Positions 8,414-19,074 are shown, counted from the first letter of the stretch. The stretch: DNA of 64,000 nt from Chrysophaeum taylorii (GCA_029834535.1 JAQMWT010000024.1:248001-312000); one strand, 5' to 3'. Notes: generated by a model not told the origin, from the sequence alone. A program made the numbers and translations.

Positions 8414-11400
8414 TCTTCCCACAACACCGCTTCGACGGCCTGTCGTCGCTGTCGTCCGGCGGCACGCAGAATGACAACGATCTCGAAGTCGAGGACGCCG
8501 ACGTCGTGCGGCAGTCGTTTATGCCGGGGATTCTCTCGACGGTGGCCCGGGGCGTGCGCCAGCCCTTCAAGCCCGTCGTCGCGCCGTGCCGCCGGCGCAA
8601 AAAGGGAGCAGCAGCAGCAGCAGCAGCAAAGGGCCCCGCCAAAACTCTGGGCCCCAAGCGGCCCAAGCTCGGCCAGGTCATCGTCTCCAAGTTTCTCTCG
8701 GGGCGCACCGATTTTCTGGCAGCGCGGCCTCTGTTGCACCACGCTCTCTCGTCGCAAGCCGAGAATACGGAGGAGGAGGAGGATGGTGGTGATGACCAGG
8801 AGGAAGAAGCAGCCCCCGAGTTCCGGCCGCACGAGCCGTTGGTGTTGTACGAGCCGACTGTCGAGGAGCGGGAGGCGGGCGCCGAAGAGGTCGACGTGCC
8901 GCCGTTGCTCTGCCAGTGGCTCCGGCCGCATCAGCGCGAGGGCGTGCAGTTTGTGTTCGAGTGCGTGTACGGCATGAAGGACTACGCGGGGGTCGGGGCC
9001 ATCCTCGCCGACGACATGGGACTCGGCAAGACTCTCCAGTCCCTGACGGTGATGTACACGATGCTCAAGCGGAACGACGCGAAGCGCGCGAACTTCGACC
9101 TCGGCGTCGCGGCGACCGCCAAGGACAAGAGAATCGCCAAGCGCGCCGTCGTCGTGTGCCCGTGCTCGCTCGTGAAGAACTGGGAGGCCGAGTTCGAGAA
9201 GTGGATCAACACCAAGGCGACGCGCGCGCACCAGCGCGTCGAGTGCATGGCCCTCGCCGCGACGTCGAGAAAGACCGTCGAGGCTATGCTCGACGAGTTT
9301 TTGAGTCCGTCGAACAGGTACGACGTGCTCGTTATCTCGTACGAGACGTTCCGCGCCCAGTACGGACGCTTCGTGAAGAAGGATCGGGCCCTCGCGAAGT
9401 CGAGGACGTCGCCGAACGGCTGCATCGACCTCTTGATTTGCGACGAGGCCCACCGCCTCAAAAACGAAGAAGCGCAGACGTCGACGGCTTTGGGGGCCGT
9501 CGCGTGCAGGCGCCGAATCTTGCTCTCGGGCACCCCCATGCAGAACGACTTGGTGGAGTTCTATGCGATGGTGAATTTCACGAATCCCTCGATTTTCGGG
9601 TCCAAGGAGAACTTCGTGAAGCAGTACGAGCGACCAATTCTCCGCGGTCGGGAGCCCGACGCCACGGACGCTCACAAGAGGATCGCCGCGAATGCCCAGA
9701 AGGACCTCTCCACCATCTCCGACAAGTTCATCATTCGCCGCATGAACCGCCTTAACGCCCAACACCTCCCGCCAAAGCTGACCCAGGTCGTCTGCTGCGC
9801 GTTGACCGAGCCCCAGCGTCTCATGTACACCTACCTTTTGGCAGAAAGAGACAAGGAGCACGCGACCCGCGGATCCGTGAAGGATTCCCTCGGCTACGTC
9901 CAGCAGCTCCAGAAGCTCTGCAACCACCCGGCGATCCTCCTCGACGCGAAGGATCCCGCTCGGACGGCGAAACTACGCCAAGTTTTGGGCTTGCCTCCCC
10001 AGGATGACGCGGCGTTGCTTGGTCGTCGCGGCCGCGTCCGACCGCTCAAGCCACCACCCCTCGACCCCGGCCTCTCCGGCAAGATGCGGGTCTTGCGCGC
10101 GCTGATGAAGGAACTCTTCGACGTCCGCAAAGAGCGGATCGTCGTCGTCTCGGTGTTCATGACGACCCTCGACCTCATCGAGCAGATGTGCGAGCAACAC
10201 GGCTGGCCGAGCTGCAAGCTCGGAGGCTCGACGCCCGCCAAGAAACGCAAGCAGTTCAACGACCAGTTCAACGACCCCGCGTCGAACTATTTTGCCTTCC
10301 TCTTGAGTTCCAAGGCTGGGGGCTGCGGCCTGAATCTCATCGGGGGCTCGCGACTCGTCATGTTCGATCTCGACTGGAACCCAGCGACCGACAAACAAGC
10401 CGCCGCGCGCTGTTGGCGCGACGGCCAGAAGTTTCAGTGCTTCACGTACCGCTTCGTCTCGACGGGGACCCTCGAAGAACGGATGCTGCAGCGCCAACTC
10501 AGCAAGGAGGGTCTCCAGAACGTCATCGAGGACAAGGACCAGGTCAACTGTTTCGCCACCGACGATCTCAAGCGCCTTTTCTACTACCGCCCGACGACCG
10601 TCTCCGAGCTCCACGACGAGCTCCAGTGCAAAGAGTGCCGCGGCAAGCACGCGGCCAAGAAAGCAAGGACCGGGGACGGCGGCGATAACGCGATCGGACT
10701 CGCGGCCTCGGCGAGGTGCCTGGACGCCCTCACCTCGACCCTCTTCGCGCTTCCGTGCGCCGAGCCCTTTTTGAAGCCCCTGCTCGACGACTCGACCGTG
10801 CGCCGCAAGGACGCCTTCGCCAGAAACAAAAAGGCGATCGACCTGTCCCAGATCACCTTCAAGCTCCAATCGAACGCCTACACGAAAATCTCCGAGGTGG
10901 TGAAGGATCTGAAAGCCGTCCCCAGGGCGGCGAAGAAGCTCTGGGACGAGGGCGACGCGCAGTTCTCCGCCGCCGATTTGTTCGCCGTGGAAATCGACCC
11001 TTTCTGGGCGCAGCTCGTGCCCGAGCTCATGGCCGCCAACGCGACCGAGCGCGCCGCTGCTGGTGCGGAGGGCCAACCTACGCACGACGGCTCTCCTCCT
11101 CCTCCTCCTCCTCCTCTCGAAATAGAAGAAGAACAACTACCGTTCAAGAAACAGCAGTATCCGCTCCCAAAGGAGGAGGACCTCAACAACTGGTCGCACC
11201 ACAGCAGCGTCGCGACGATCGAAGACCCCGTATTCAAAAAAGCAATGCGCAAGATCCCCGACGCAGTCACCTTCGTCTTTGGGATGTACCAGGATTGGGA
11301 CCTCATCCAGCTCGACATGAAGGCAAGCGCGGAGGAAATGAAGAGAAAATCCGACGAGGAAAAGACAGACTCGGCGGAGGAGCTGCGGGACGAACAAGAC

Positions 11401-11481
11401 GACGACGATAAGTCTCGGGCCTCGAAGCGATCTCGGCGTCGCAAGGGCCTCTCGGATGCTACGAATAATAAGACTTTTTAG
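8365..11481 (+). CDS. RAD54: RAD54-like SWI2/SNF2 recombination ATPase
   Basis: A single-exon 1038-aa SNF2-family translocase. The acidic, Ser-repeat N-terminus (TCG triplets) has basic patches. The Walker A motif ILADDMGLGKT is near residue 213, CDEAHRLKN near 359, LLSGTPMQNDL near 385, and the helicase C lobe has SSKAGGCGLNLIG, DLDWNPATDKQA, RDGQK and YRFVSTGTLEERMLQRQLSKEGL. That last block is the RAD54 signature that separates it from CHD/ISWI/Snf2 remodelers. RAD54 partners RAD51 in homology search, strand exchange and Holliday junction migration. A CxxC motif (LQCKECRG) near residue 752 recalls the C-terminal zinc element of RAD54. The C-terminal region past about residue 770 is longer than in yeast or human, with a poly-Pro run and a charged end, and I do not recognise it. 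Confidence 0.93.
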
Positions 11482-11532
11482 AGAAACGAGACTTATTAGT
11501 AGGGTACAACAAAAATCTATCTGGTGTAAGAT

Positions 11533-12207
11533 ATGGCTTTTCTAGAAGAGCTCGGTCTCGGCGGCTTCCTGTGCTTCTGCACCGACGCCGAGGCGGACCA
11601 GCCCCCGGAGGTCCCATGGGAGATCCCATCGGAGAGTATCCCCGCAGTTGCTCGGCCAATTCTCGAGGAGGACGAGGGGGAGGAGCTTTCGCCGCCGAAA
11701 AAGTCCGTAGGGCAGAGGTTTAGGAAGGCCTTGTTCGCGTGGCCCAAGCCGCGCTCGAAGAGAACGCGTCACCTCGAGTTCGCGAATCTCGCCAGCGAGC
11801 CATCGATTGACGTGTCTGTTGGCGAGTGGAATTACCGCGACGCGTCGCGTTACCACGAATCGTCGCGTCCGGTTTACGACGGAGACCACCTCATCCGGTA
11901 CGACAACCCCGCGCACTTCCTCGAGGGTCAGACGCTTGACAAAAAGAAGTCGCCTCTCCGCAGAATCCCCGCCTATTTCTCCCGTCGCGTCCTCCCCAAC
12001 GCCAAAGCCAGAACTGCCGAGATTTTCCGCGCCGTCGCTGCCAAGGTCGGCCTCGGTAGACTGTTCGAAGATCCGTGGCCGGGGGCTCGGAAGAGCTCGC
12101 TCACGCCGCGCAGCCTCAAGTCTGCCTTCAGAAACAGCGCGAGCTCGGCCGCGTCGAGTAGTCCCTCCGGCTACACCGACGCCTCCGACGCCTACGACCT
12201 CGGATAG
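11533..12207 (+). CDS. Hypothetical protein, 224 aa
   Basis: An ORF starting 51 bp after RAD54, with a clean start and coding-like composition. N-terminus: MAFLEELGLGGFLCFCTDAE, with a CxC pair that could be lipidated. The middle is acidic then basic, and the C-terminus is Ser-rich and probably disordered. No domain is recognised. The block WNYRDASRYHESSRPVYDGDH looks structured and would be the best search query. It could be specific to this lineage. Confidence 0.65.
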   Translation: MAFLEELGLGGFLCFCTDAEADQPPEVPWEIPSESIPAVARPILEEDEGEELSPPKKSVGQRFRKALFAWPKPRSKRTRHLEFANLASEPSIDVSVGEWNYRDASRYHESSRPVYDGDHLIRYDNPAHFLEGQTLDKKKSPLRRIPAYFSRRVLPNAKARTAEIFRAVAAKVGLGRLFEDPWPGARKSSLTPRSLKSAFRNSASSAASSSPSGYTDASDAYDLG

Positions 12208-12248
12208 AAGCCCTTTTTTACTACTATGTAGTCTTCAAGAAAGTGGAT

Positions 12249-12465
12249 GCGATGGAGGACGGTGCGTGCTGCTGCCGAATAAAATCCCGCGCCTTGTTGC
12301 GAGAGTATCCGCCCTCTGCCAAGAGGCGTAGGTTGGCACCGGAACGTTCCAGCGTGTCAGTGGAGACAGAAGGTTATCGACGAGCTGGGTGTCAGTCACA
12401 TCGTCGCATGGCGACACCCCTGACGACCCACCACCCTCGTCTGCATGCATGCAGACCCTCCGGTG
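12249..12465 (+). repeat. Old partial copy of the SINE-like repeat seen at 47987-48352
   Basis: Shares GCGATGGAGGACGGTGC, a GGCGTAGGTTGGCACC block, an AAGGTTATCGACGAG block followed by GTCAGTCACATCG, then TCGCATGGCG and a GACCCACC block, all in the same order as the element at 48.0-48.3 kb. Small internal deletions separate the two. No tail or target duplication was found here, so this is the older copy. Confidence 0.75.
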
Positions 12466-12646
12466 ACTCTAATCCCGCGGCGGTTCTGGGATTAGCCTAC
12501 GGGGTGGTGGTGGTGGTGGCTTAAAGTTTGGTTAGTCTTGGAGGGGCAATCGCTTGCGCTTCCAACACCACAAGAGGTAACCTTAAAAGTAGTTGAGGCG
12601 AGGGCTCCGCGGTGTACCAACTACGTCTCGATGAGGAGGTTCGCGC

Positions 12647-12753
12647 GAACGAACGAACGAAGAGAACGAACGAACGAAGAGAACGAACGAACGAAGAGAA
12701 CGAACGAACGAAGAGAACGAACGAACGAAGAGAACGAACGAACGAAGAGAACT
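12647..12753 (+). repeat. 17-bp minisatellite, about 6 copies
   Basis: The unit AACGAACGAACGAAGAG is repeated head to tail. The unit is itself built from AACG steps. Because 17 is not a multiple of three, all three frames read through it as Glu/Arg/Asn/Thr-rich open stretches, which are not genes. Confidence 0.9.
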
Positions 12754-14428
12754 CGACCTCGGGCGCCTCGCCGCAGATGATAGGTATGGAATTGACGACG
12801 ACGGCTAAGCATCGGCGACAGTCCGCACAACTTCTCGCTCGGGAAAGGGCTCTCTCTCTCTCTCGTCTCGTTGGGGAAGCCTCGATGGCGACGCCGACCA
12901 GAAAAATCTAAGTCTCAAAAAGGTGTGCATGCTAACCCTCACGGCTCTTATTTTTCGTGAGGTTAATCTGCCAAGAATTGTATTCAGTTCAGTTCGGCGA
13001 GGACCCCAATGCTCAACCCGTATACAAGATTGAAGGCTTCAAGTTGTGTGCATGATGAAGACAAAAGTGGCGGCAATTAAAAATTGAAGGGAATAAATAT
13101 GACATTTCTTTATTTTTAGGGTGATGAAGGCCCAACATGTCCCATGAGCGAGCTTGTCGGCGCATCGACTTCAACTCCAACATTTGTACATATCTGTGTG
13201 TGGCGGGCGGCGGAGGTCTCTCGAGCGAGCGAGGTCTCGAGCGAGTGGAACAGGGCGGGGCGTAGTGTCTCCAGCGTTCTCTCTCCTCCGTGGTCTACGT
13301 GTGCCTCTTCGAAGCGCACCGCGGTGGTCTCCCTCCCTCCCTCCCTCCCTCACCTTAATAATAATAATAATGTTGAGGCATTTCGACGGCAAAACTGAAG
13401 AAGGCTTTGTTCGTCACCTTTTGGGGCGTGTCCCAGAGTTCCGTTAAAACGACGTGTGGAGAGGTACCGTTGAAGTTCAGAGTTTTGTGTGAAAATGAGG
13501 AAGATGTCAGGAACGACTCCAATCTAAAAGGGCAGCTGAAACATTTAAGTTGTGGTGACGTCACGGACCATTCCACGGATTGAAGGAGCCGTTTTTGTGG
13601 CGGCAGAGAGTATATATAGTACGTACAAAAGCGCGATTGTAGGGTAGGTCGTCGTTCGTCTGCGTGACCGAGGACCTTTGTCGAATATATGCACTGACGC
13701 GGTCCGAAATCTCCGGTGTCGCCGATCGGACCATTGCATTGTGGAAGACACCCACTACAGAATGGGTGTCCTTAGAAGAAGATGATGAAAAAGAAGGTGC
13801 TGCCCACAGATAGATAGATAGATAGTAGCGGCGGTCACATCTCGTCGGCAGGTACGTTCATTCGGGCAGCAAAAAAAATCGCCCCGCCGGTAAAAAAAAA
13901 GCAGCTTTATCAAGCACGGCGCTCATGCATATATTATCTACTGCGCAACTCTGATTATCGAACGCTCGAGTTTCGTGCTGCATGTAGGTTGTTTCTTTCT
14001 TCTAGGTGCTGCTGGCCTTGCGCGCGAGTCGTCGTTGTTGTTTGTTGCACGACCACAGTTAGTATTATGTTGTTGTTTGTCGTGAGAGACAGTATTTTTT
14101 TTCTTCTTGTAAACAACAAAGCGCAGCGCCACTCGAGGGTGGCGCGCGCCACAAGCAGGTCTTCCTTCCTTCCTTCCTTCCTTCCTTCCGAGCATGCAGA
14201 CCAAAAAAAAAAAAACCGATTGGCGTTTCAAAATTAATGTAAGGAACTGGTGGTTGAGGAGACCACCAAAAAAAAACGGCCGTTAGGGCACCACGTGGCA
14301 TGTCAAACGAGATTTCCCTTTGTGTGAGTTGAGTCAGGGGTCCAAAATTTTTGGGATGGACCCAGAGTTGTTTATGATACATATAAACCTAATAAGTATA
14401 TGCTTTAAAAAGGAGAGGGTTTATTGAT
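12754..14428. other. Non-coding stretch with scattered microsatellites
   Basis: No coding region is supported here. It holds CCCT repeats (about 13330-13352), AAT repeats (13356-13370), GATA repeats (13808-13826) and a TTCC run (14160-14189). A TATATATAG box lies near 13610, and TGACGTCA at about 13556. A promoter is possible but no gene follows it in either direction. Confidence 0.6.
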
Positions 14429-16993
14429 TCAGGAAGATTCGAAAATATCGAAGATCTCCTTGTCGGCAGACTGGGTCTTCGCGACGGTCTCGTGCTTGAT
14501 GGGGGTACAGCGCGCGGCAGAGACGTCGATCTCGCGGGCTTCGCCCTCGGGCACGAGGCGCCATCTCGGGCGGCCGTTTCTTTTTGAGTTGGCGCCGAAA
14601 ACGCCGTGGCGTTCCATGGGACAGACGTGGCACCAGGCCATGTCTGGGACGTAGGTGAATACGAACCAGTAGTGGTGGGTGTAGCAGGGCGGGAGGTCGG
14701 ATATGGTGACGACCTTGTTGTAGAGCGCGGCGCGACGGCGCGAAGAAGAAGCCGGCGGCTCGGACGACGCCAAAGAAGTCTGTTCGTCGTCGTCCGAGTT
14801 TTCTGCCGCAAAAAGGTCGTCGGCTGCAACGACTTTCCGAGAAGAAGAAGAAGAAGGAGGTTTTGGTTTTGTCGCGAGGTCGCGGAGCTCGTGGTCGGGG
14901 GTACCTTTGGGGGCTCCGAGGTCGGCGGCGCGCAGGGGGAGGGGCGTAGACCGCTCCGTCTCCGTCTCGAGCCAGGCGTCGCGCGAAACCGGGTCTCTTT
15001 GGCTTTTCTTCTTGGGGTGCTTGGTGGACACGACGACGACGTCGGTGGTGGTGGTAGTAGTAGCGTCGTCGTAGGCCTGTTGCGCCTCGGCGACCGTGTC
15101 GAAAAAGCCGAGATACTCGACGGCAGCACCGCGGTGGGTCTTGGCCGTGAAGCCACGGCCTCTGGGCGTGACGTTCGACCGGGGGACGATGCGCTTGCGG
15201 CGGCGCGGAAGAATAGGGACGGGAACGGCGGACGCGGCCGCGAGGCGTCGCGTCGTTTCTAGCGTCGTCGCTCGGCGCGGCGCGCCGACGAGGGGCGACG
15301 ACGACGCCGCCGCCTCGACCTTATAATCTTCTTCGGGAACGTCGAGTGGCGGCGGCGGCGGTAGATTTTTGTCGGCAGCACGGGCTCTGGCGGCAGACGA
15401 GGCGTCGCGCGCCAGCGGCGGCGGCGGTAGATTTTTGTCGGCAGCACGGGCTCTGGCGGCAGACGAGGCGTCGCGCGCCAGCGGCGGCGGCGGTAGATTT
15501 TTGTCGGCAGCACGGGCTCTGGCGGCAGACGAGGCGTCGCGCGCCAACGCCGCCGCGACCAACGCCGCGTCGGCGGCAGCCGAAAGGGCGGCGCGAACGG
15601 GTCGGTCTCGGAGCCGAAGCGCCATCAAATAAGAGGGGTACTGGTCCTCGACGGGCTGGTCGGGAAAGGTCCAGTGCACGTAGCCCATGACGGCGAGAGA
15701 GTCGGCGTCGGCCGCGGCCTCGAAGTCTTCGCGGATTCTCCGATCGTCGACGTCGACGGGCTCTTCGGAAAGGCCCCAGAGCGCGGGATGAGCCCGTTTA
15801 GCCTCGTCGATCAACCCTTTGACCTTCTTGTCGATGCGTCGCGCGTACGCAAAGAGGGCCGAGGTCGCGTGGTTGTAGTGAAGACAATTCGCGACGATCT
15901 GATTCCAGTCGGCCTCGAGATCTTCGGGAAGATACGCGGCGGCCGAGCGCGCGACGTCGGCCGTCTCGACGAGGCGACGTCGCATCGTCGAGAAATCCAT
16001 GGGAGTCTTTATGGCCTCAGAATACCCGGGCACCGACGACGGCACGGGGGCGGCGAAGACGTCGTCCTCGTCCGCGCGCCGCATCGCGCGGAGGAGTTCG
16101 CGCGCGAGGCGGCGAGCCCGATACAAGCGGCCGCCAAACGCGGAATTCGTACCTCCGATATCTGCCGTCGTGCGTCCCTCGAAGCTCGCGACGGCCCCGA
16201 CCCGCGAAAACCCGACGCGCTCGTAAAAGGGAATGGCCTGGTCTGTCGCCTGGAGCACGACGTAGTCGAAGCCGCGGTCGCGCAATTCTTGGATCGCGAG
16301 CGACGCGAGAACGCGACCGCATCCGAGGCCGCCGAGAAGCGATATCTCCGCGACGCGCGGCCACACGACGCCCTCGCCCTCGGGATCCCCGGCCCTGCGC
16401 TGCGCCTCGAGTTCCCTACAGAGCGCGTCGTCTATCGCCCTCGAATCGACGTCCGCCGCGGTAATCGCGGCCGCCGGAGCCTCGTTCGTGAACCGGAAGT
16501 AGGGGGTCCACGTCGTGAACACCGTCAAAGCCACGAACCCCTGGAGCCAAAATTCTCGCGAGCTCCGGATCTGAAAGCCCCACAACGGCTCGTCCGTGTC
16601 GAGCCGGTCGGACACGTACTCGAGCATCAACGGCTTCGGGTCGCTTCCGTCCAGGCCGCGCGACTTTCGCCACGCCGCCTCGTTGCACAACAGCACGATT
16701 TCCGCGAGCAACGGCTCCCAGGCCTCGTTCCCCTCGACCCGCCGGAGAACCGACGACCCGGCGTTTTCAAATCCCGGCACCAATTCCATGTCATACGGCG
16801 GCTCCGAAAGAACACCCCTCATGCGTCGCTGCGACGTCATGGCCGCGTCCCGCGACGACAGTTTCTTCTTGTTGTTGTTGTTGTTGTTGTTGTCAAGCCT
16901 TTTCTTCTTCTTCTTCGCCGCCACGCACACGCCTTCCGCCGACACGTCCTGCCGACGCCGTTTTTTCGTCGTGCTCGCCGTTGCCACCACCAT
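14429..16993 (-). CDS. GNAT-fold / bromodomain / AP2-like chromatin protein
   Basis: A single-exon 854-aa protein. After a basic, Asn-repeat N-terminus (nuclear signal likely) comes a GNAT acetyltransferase-like domain, residues about 140-290, with the acetyl-CoA loop in variant form (GCGRVLASLAIQEL) and AIPFYERVGF. A bromodomain-like region, about 300-390, has VPGYSEAIKTPMDFSTM and ANCLHYNHATSALFAYA, where the Asn would bind acetyl-lysine. A 22-residue triplicate repeat follows. Near 605-645, RGFTAKTHRG...EYLGFFDTVAEAQQAYDDA resembles an AP2/ERF DNA-binding domain. The end (from about 770) has HHYWFVFTYVPDMAWCHVCPM and GRPRWRLVPEGEAREID, conserved-looking but unnamed. Together these suggest a histone acetyltransferase or reader recruited to DNA; this is inference. 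The order GNAT then bromodomain is as in GCN5, but sequence and length differ. Confidence 0.8.
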   Translation of the reverse strand: MVVATASTTKKRRRQDVSAEGVCVAAKKKKKRLDNNNNNNNKKKLSSRDAAMTSQRRMRGVLSEPPYDMELVPGFENAGSSVLRRVEGNEAWEPLLAEIVLLCNEAAWRKSRGLDGSDPKPLMLEYVSDRLDTDEPLWGFQIRSSREFWLQGFVALTVFTTWTPYFRFTNEAPAAAITAADVDSRAIDDALCRELEAQRRAGDPEGEGVVWPRVAEISLLGGLGCGRVLASLAIQELRDRGFDYVVLQATDQAIPFYERVGFSRVGAVASFEGRTTADIGGTNSAFGGRLYRARRLARELLRAMRRADEDDVFAAPVPSSVPGYSEAIKTPMDFSTMRRRLVETADVARSAAAYLPEDLEADWNQIVANCLHYNHATSALFAYARRIDKKVKGLIDEAKRAHPALWGLSEEPVDVDDRRIREDFEAAADADSLAVMGYVHWTFPDQPVEDQYPSYLMALRLRDRPVRAALSAAADAALVAAALARDASSAARARAADKNLPPPPLARDASSAARARAADKNLPPPPLARDASSAARARAADKNLPPPPPLDVPEEDYKVEAAASSSPLVGAPRRATTLETTRRLAAASAVPVPILPRRRKRIVPRSNVTPRGRGFTAKTHRGAAVEYLGFFDTVAEAQQAYDDATTTTTTDVVVVSTKHPKKKSQRDPVSRDAWLETETERSTPLPLRAADLGAPKGTPDHELRDLATKPKPPSSSSSRKVVAADDLFAAENSDDDEQTSLASSEPPASSSRRRAALYNKVVTISDLPPCYTHHYWFVFTYVPDMAWCHVCPMERHGVFGANSKRNGRPRWRLVPEGEAREIDVSAARCTPIKHETVAKTQSADKEIFDIFESS
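15352..15549 (-). repeat. 66-bp in-frame tandem triplication
   Basis: Three near-identical 66-bp units (phase set by GTAGATTTTTGTCGGCAGCA at 15361, 15427 and 15493). They encode a 22-residue repeat containing DASSAARARAADKNLPPPP inside the GNAT/bromodomain gene. The near identity points to recent expansion. The repeat sits in a linker between the bromodomain and the AP2-like domain. Confidence 0.95.
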
Positions 16994-17148
16994 CTCTCCT
17001 TTTATTATGTGAGTGTGTCGCGTGTCGTTTTTTTTCTTCCCTTATTACTCGTTTGTTTGTTTGTTTCTTTTTTTCCCCCGACAAAAAATAGATGCGAGGT
17101 AGGGGGGGGGGGGCTTCGCTCTCTCCCCCGAATTCATCGAGTCAAGTT

Positions 17149-17238
17149 TACGTCAACGTTGTAATGGGCAAGATACGTTTTATGTTGACGTCAACATAAA
17201 AGCCCCCAACCGACTTGACGTCACGGGAGACGACGACG
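17149..17238 (+). promoter_or_regulatory. CRE/bZIP-type sites before the UBZ4-PAH gene
   Basis: Two perfect TGACGTCA palindromes at 17186-17193 and 17216-17223, 30 bp apart. The first lies inside a 16-bp perfect palindrome (ATGTTGACGTCAACAT, 17182-17197). A half site, TACGTCA, is at 17149. The second site ends 15 bp before the start codon. TGACGTCA is the classic bZIP (CREB/ATF) site; use by this gene is inferred from position. Confidence 0.55.
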
Positions 17239-19041
17239 ATGGAGAGGTCGGCACGCCGGAGCAAAAAAAACGTCCCCGCGGTCGCCGCCCCGGGGACCCA
17301 GCCCTGCCCGGTCTGCGGCAAGGTGTTTTCGGTGCGGTCGATCGAGTCCCACGCCGATCGCTGCGCAGCAGCAAAGTTCGTCGGTGGAGGTGAGGGATTA
17401 TTTGTCTTCCAGAGACATCTATATACCAAAACTCTGATTCAAATCGCCGCCGCCGCAGGCCAAGCGCGGCCGCCGCGCCCTCCGAAGCGCCGCCGCCCCC
17501 CCGACGACGACCCCCCCCCGCGTCGGAGGAGCCTCCCCCAAAAAAATTCTTCTTCCTCGTCGGGCGTCGAAGAAGAAGAAGAAGACTCCGTCGGCGGCGG
17601 CGGCGGCGGCGGCGACGTCTGGGAGCTTGCGGCGAGGGGCACGGTCAAGTTCAAACAAACCGGGGCGATCATCGAGTGCCAGGTACGTACGTAGCTTGCT
17701 TTGGTTGAGCTCCTCCTCCTCCTCCTCCTCTCAGAGACTCCCGAAGAAGCTCGAAGAGACGGTGTGGCGCGCGGACGTTCTCGCGACGAGTCTCCCGCCC
17801 GAGGCGTTCGTCGTCTCCAACAACAAGGCCGGTGTCGACAAGAAGCGAACGGCCGAATTCCTCCTCCGACACCACAGAAAACGCTCCAAGCACTCGGCAG
17901 AACCAAAACTTCCGACCAGACTCTGCATGAAGGTCACGGTGGGAACCGAAGGATTCGAGTGCGAGCATACGAGGTTAGATGAGGAACAACAACCGACGAG
18001 AAGTCGCGACGTCACCACCCGGGAGCCCCCACCGGTGCGGCCGGCCGACCGAAGACCCAAGGGAGGAAGGCCAATCGTTCCGGTCGTAATCGAGGACTCG
18101 AGCGATTCCGAGTCGGGGTTGGACCATCGCCCGGACGTCGTCGTCGATACCGCGTCCGAGTTGGTGGCCCAACCTCAGAACCGCCCCCCGGACATCATCG
18201 TCGACACCGCGTCGGGGTTGGTGGACCAACCTCAGCACCGCCTGGCCAACCGGGATGATGATGCCCTCGTCGAAACCTGCAGCGCTCCTATAGTCCCCGA
18301 CGAGTCGAGCGATTTCGCATACCAACCCCAGCATCGCCAAGCCAACCGGGACGACGGCCACGACTACGTCGAACGCGCGCTCGTCAACGATTCCCAGTCG
18401 TCGTCGTCGTCGTCGGGGTTGTCGTACCAACGCCAAACCAACCGGGACGACGGCCACGACTACGTCGAACGCGCGCGCTTCAACGATTCCCAGTCGTCGT
18501 CGTCGTCGTCGGGGTTGTCGTACCAACGCCAGCACCGCCTGGCCAACCAGGACGCCCTCGAATACGTCCAACGCATGCGCAACGTCCACAAAGTCTCTCC
18601 CGACACCATCGCCGAGTTTGTCCTCCTCCTCAAGGCGCGTTGTTGTTCTTTTCTTCTTTTTAAAAACGACTGCGCAGGAGTACAAGAGTCGGCGCCGCTC
18701 TCCCAGCACGATTGCGACCCAAATCAGCCACCTCTTGCGGGTAAGACTCCCTCGATGAAAAAACCGAATGCGCGCAGGACTACCCCGACCTCGTCGCCGA
18801 CTTCCAGAGATTCCTGCCGCCGCCGCCGCCGCCGCCGCCATCGCGAGAGAGACAAGAACGTGCTGCGGTGCGTTTGTTTCGAGGGATAATCCTCCTCCTC
18901 ACTCAACAACCTTAGGTGCTTCCGCGCCCAGCCGCGACCGTCCCGAACACGACGGTCCAAAAAAAAAAGATCACCGACGAGAGCCTGCCGCGTCGTCGAC
19001 TTCCGACGACATCGAGTCATCCAGAGGTGGTTGATCTTACC

Positions 19042-19074
<33 letters not shown>

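Noticed and set aside
8290-9927. 545-codon open frame on the minus strand over the RAD54 gene
   Set aside because: It is the antisense shadow of the RAD54 coding sequence; RAD54 motifs in the plus frame are unambiguous and the minus product is Arg/Leu/His-rich without domains.
12612-12911. Open frames through the 17-bp minisatellite
   Set aside because: All three frames are open because of the repeat; no flanking coding signal.
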